DNA of 64,000 bases, taken from the NCBI RefSeq assembly GCF_020880415.1, contig NZ_JAJIUJ010000038.1, positions 124,001 through 188,000 on the forward strand, read 5' to 3'. Source of the stretch: Xanthomonas euvesicatoria pv. euvesicatoria. Its GTDB lineage: Bacteria > Pseudomonadota > Gammaproteobacteria > Xanthomonadales > Xanthomonadaceae. The number at the start of each line of letters is the position of its first letter. Within the stretch, counting starts at the first letter, position 1. This document shows, in pieces, positions 61,569 to 64,000 of the stretch. The position numbers were made by a program, and so were the translations under genes. Below the pieces are notes generated by a model. It was not told where the DNA came from and did not search any database. It saw nothing but the letters and a program-made list of their open reading frames with translations.

Positions 61569-64000
61569 ATGGCAGAAACCGCCAAGGAAATCATCCAGGT
61601 CAACCTGGAAGACGAGATGCGCAAGAGCTACCTCGATTACGCGATGAGCGTGATCGTGGGCCGCGCACTCCCCGATGCCCGTGATGGCCTCAAGCCTGTG
61701 CACCGGCGCGTGCTGTACGCGATGCACGAGCTGGGCGCACACAGCAACAAGGCCTACTTCAAGTCGGCGCGTATCGTCGGCGACGTCATCGGTAAATACC
61801 ATCCGCACGGCGACCAGTCGGTGTACGACACGCTGGTGCGCATGGCCCAGCCGTTCTCGCTGCGCTACATGATGGTCGACGGTCAGGGTAACTTCGGTTC
61901 GGTCGACGGCGACTCCGCTGCGGCAATGCGTTACACCGAGTCGCGCATGTCGCGGCTGGCGCATGAGCTGATGGCCGACATCGACAAGGAAACCGTCGAT
62001 TTCCAGCCCAATTACGACGAAAAGGAACAGGAACCGACGGTCATGCCGACCCGGTTCCCGAGCCTGCTGGTCAATGGCTCGGCCGGTATCGCGGTGGGCA
62101 TGGCCACCAATATCCCGCCGCATAACCTGACCGAGGCGATCAACGCCTGCATCGCGCTGATCGACACACCCGAGCTGGATGTCGAAGGCCTGATGGAATA
62201 CATCCCCGGCCCGGATTTCCCCACCGCCGGCATCATCAACGGCACCGCCGGCATCGCGGCCGGCTACCGCACCGGCCGTGGCCGTGTGCGCATCCGCGCC
62301 AAGGCCGATGTGGAAGTGGCCGACAATGGTCGCGAGGCGATCGTCGTCACCGAGATCCCGTACCAGGTCAACAAGGCGCGGCTGATCGAGAAGATCGCCG
62401 AGCTGGTCAAGGAAAAGAAGCTCGAAGGCATCAGCGAGTTGCGCGATGAGTCCGACAAGGACGGCATGCGCATCTACATCGAAGTCAAGCGCGGCGAATC
62501 TGCCGAGGTTGTGCTCAACAACCTGTACCAGCAGACCCAGATGGAGGCGGTGTTCGGCATCAACATGGTGGCGCTGATCGACGGCCGCCCGCAGTTGATG
62601 AACCTCAAGCAGATGCTGGAGGCGTTCATCCGCCACCGCCGCGAGGTGGTCACCCGTCGCACCATTTTCGAACTGCGCAAGGCGCGTGCGCGTGCGCACG
62701 TGCTGGAAGGCCTGACCGTTGCGTTGGCCAACATCGATGAAATGATCGAGTTGATCAAGACCTCGGCCAACCCGCAGGAAGCGCGCGAGCGCATGCTGGC
62801 CAAGACCTGGCAACCGGGCCTGGTGGGCGCGCTGTTGGGCGCCGCCGGCGCCGAAGCCTCCAAGCCGGAAGATCTGCCGCCGGGCGTGGGCCTGATCCAG
62901 GGCTTCTACCAGCTCAGCGAAGTGCAGGCCTCGCAGATCCTGGAAATGCGTCTGCATCGCCTGACCGGCCTGGAACAGGAAAAGCTGACCGACGAGTACA
63001 AGCAGTTGCTCGGCGTCATCGAAGGCCTGATCCGCATCCTAGAAAACCCGGACGTGCTGCTGCAGGTGATCCGCGACGAGCTGATCAATATCCGCGAAGA
63101 ATATGGCGACGAACGCCGCACCGAGATCCGTCACAGCGAAGAAGATCTGGACATCCTGGATCTGATCGCGCCGGAGGACGTGGTGGTGACGTTGTCGCAT
63201 GCCGGTTATGCCAAGCGCCAGCCGGTGAGCGCGTATCGCGCGCAGCGCCGCGGTGGCCGTGGCCGCTCTGCCGCAGCGACCAAGGAAGAAGATTTCATCG
63301 ACCAGCTGTGGCTGGTCAACACGCACGACACGCTGCTGACCTTCACCAGCAGCGGCAAGGTGTTCTGGCTGCCGGTGCACCAGTTGCCGGAAGCCGGCTC
63401 CAATGCGCGTGGCAGGCCGATCATCAACTGGATTCCGCTGGAAGCCGGCGAGCGCGTGCAGGCGGTGCTGCCGGTGCGCGAATACGCCGACAACCGCTAC
63501 GTGTTCTTCGCCACACGCAACGGCACGGTCAAGAAGACGCCGTTGAGCGAATTCGCCTTCCGTCTGGCGCGCGGCAAGATCGCCATCAACCTGGACGAGG
63601 GCGATGCGCTGGTCGGGGTGGCCTTGACCGATGGCGACCGCGACGTGTTGCTGTTCGCTTCCAACGGCAAGACCGTGCGCTTTGGCGAATCCACCGTGCG
63701 TTCGATGGGCCGTACCGCCACCGGTGTGCGCGGTATCCGTCTGACCAAGGGCGAGGAAGTGGTCAGCCTGATCGTGGCCGAGCGTGCTGGCGGTGTCGAA
63801 GAAGAGATCGAAGGCGAGGAGGTCGATGACGTGGTGGAAGCCACCGATGGCGGCGAGTCTGCCGTGATCGAGGTCGCCGACGACGGCAATGTGGCCTACA
63901 TCCTGACGGCCACCGAGAACGGCTACGGCAAGCGCACCCCGCTGACCGAGTACCCGCGCAAGGGGCGTGGCACCCAGGGCGTGATCGGCATCCAGACCAC
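61569..64000 (+). CDS. gyrA: DNA gyrase subunit A (3' end outside window)
   Basis: 810 codons visible. Catalytic Tyr122 (AAMRYTES), quinolone-determining [10 protein letters not shown] with Gln at 83, and the GyrA box QRRGGRG near 559-565, followed by beta-pinwheel repeats. It breaks and rejoins DNA to add negative supercoils. Long acidic insert [11 protein letters not shown] in the C-terminal domain. TACAAT about 110 bp upstream may be its -10. Confidence 0.98.
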   Translation, partial: MAETAKEIIQVNLEDEMRKSYLDYAMSVIVGRALPDARDGLKPVHRRVLYAMHELGAHSNKAYFKSARIVGDVIGKYHPHGDQSVYDTLVRMAQPFSLRYMMVDGQGNFGSVDGDSAAAMRYTESRMSRLAHELMADIDKETVDFQPNYDEKEQEPTVMPTRFPSLLVNGSAGIAVGMATNIPPHNLTEAINACIALIDTPELDVEGLMEYIPGPDFPTAGIINGTAGIAAGYRTGRGRVRIRAKADVEVADNGREAIVVTEIPYQVNKARLIEKIAELVKEKKLEGISELRDESDKDGMRIYIEVKRGESAEVVLNNLYQQTQMEAVFGINMVALIDGRPQLMNLKQMLEAFIRHRREVVTRRTIFELRKARARAHVLEGLTVALANIDEMIELIKTSANPQEARERMLAKTWQPGLVGALLGAAGAEASKPEDLPPGVGLIQGFYQLSEVQASQILEMRLHRLTGLEQEKLTDEYKQLLGVIEGLIRILENPDVLLQVIRDELINIREEYGDERRTEIRHSEEDLDILDLIAPEDVVVTLSHAGYAKRQPVSAYRAQRRGGRGRSAAATKEEDFIDQLWLVNTHDTLLTFTSSGKVFWLPVHQLPEAGSNARGRPIINWIPLEAGERVQAVLPVREYADNRYVFFATRNGTVKKTPLSEFAFRLARGKIAINLDEGDALVGVALTDGDRDVLLFASNGKTVRFGESTVRSMGRTATGVRGIRLTKGEEVVSLIVAERAGGVEEEIEGEEVDDVVEATDGGESAVIEVADDGNVAYILTATENGYGKRTPLTEYPRKGRGTQGVIGIQT

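Overview
The window is a chromosomal segment of a high-GC gammaproteobacterium, almost certainly a Xanthomonas species. The evidence is protein sequences that read as Xanthomonas types (SMC, ZipA, LigA, RlmKL, PstB, RNase T), a kynurenine-to-quinolinate gene set, intergenic GGGATTCGGGATT-type and CCCTCTCC/GGAGAGGG-type repeats common in that genus, and GyrA with Gln at position 83. No rRNA, tRNA, CRISPR array, insertion sequence or integrase was recognised. Most of the window is core chromosome.

Layout. 1-2889: 3' part of a membrane diguanylate cyclase with a propeller sensor. 3122-4428: RNase T and a His-rich RcnB-like protein. 4539-12087 (minus strand): a phosphate-starvation locus in the order oprP, pstS2, pstS1, pstC, pstA, pstB, phoU, with PhoB-box-like repeats ahead of pstS1 and pstS2 and possible half-sites ahead of oprP. 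12404-15120: small secreted protein, beta-carbonic anhydrase and SulP transporter. 15320-17197 (minus): nth, a small unknown gene and an enoyl-CoA hydratase. 17361-20886: degenerate FKBP protein, DUF1289-NUDIX fusion, sulfurtransferase and DUF1684 lipoprotein. 21105-24077: AmpD-type amidase, MOSC protein, hydrolase, acetyltransferase and a frameshifted ABC-F ATPase. 24244-31410: rlmKL, nadK, 5'-nucleotidase, DUF2939, DUF2461 and sbcB. 31669-37236 (minus): haaO, a FUSC transporter, kynU and kmo, i.e. kynurenine to quinolinate for NAD synthesis. 37323-37985: a second beta-carbonic anhydrase.

38141-43787 is the most accessory-looking part: a GH108 muramidase, two DUF2589-type proteins, a small protein, a third DUF2589-like protein, a one-TM protein, a secreted two-repeat protein and a multi-TM coiled-coil protein. 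All lie on one strand with tight or overlapping junctions and are followed by a LuxR-type regulator with a degenerate receiver. The muramidase start codon is preceded by a perfect 9-bp inverted repeat that includes its ribosome-binding site. This is the best candidate for an undescribed envelope-associated system.

44124-47039 (minus): asnS followed by three tiny ORFs (two clearly membrane proteins) and a PaiB-type flavoprotein. 47244-49306: A-type Fe-S carrier, then rpsF-rpsR-rplI with a candidate S6:S18-type leader. 49516-59301: smc, zipA, a small membrane gene, a Tat-exported HisC-like aminotransferase on the opposite strand, ligA and epmA. 59410-64000: DUF3011 protein, mtnA and the 5' part of gyrA. 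A ~145-bp element with terminal inverted repeats occurs twice in opposite orientation (31496-31640 and 60096-60238).
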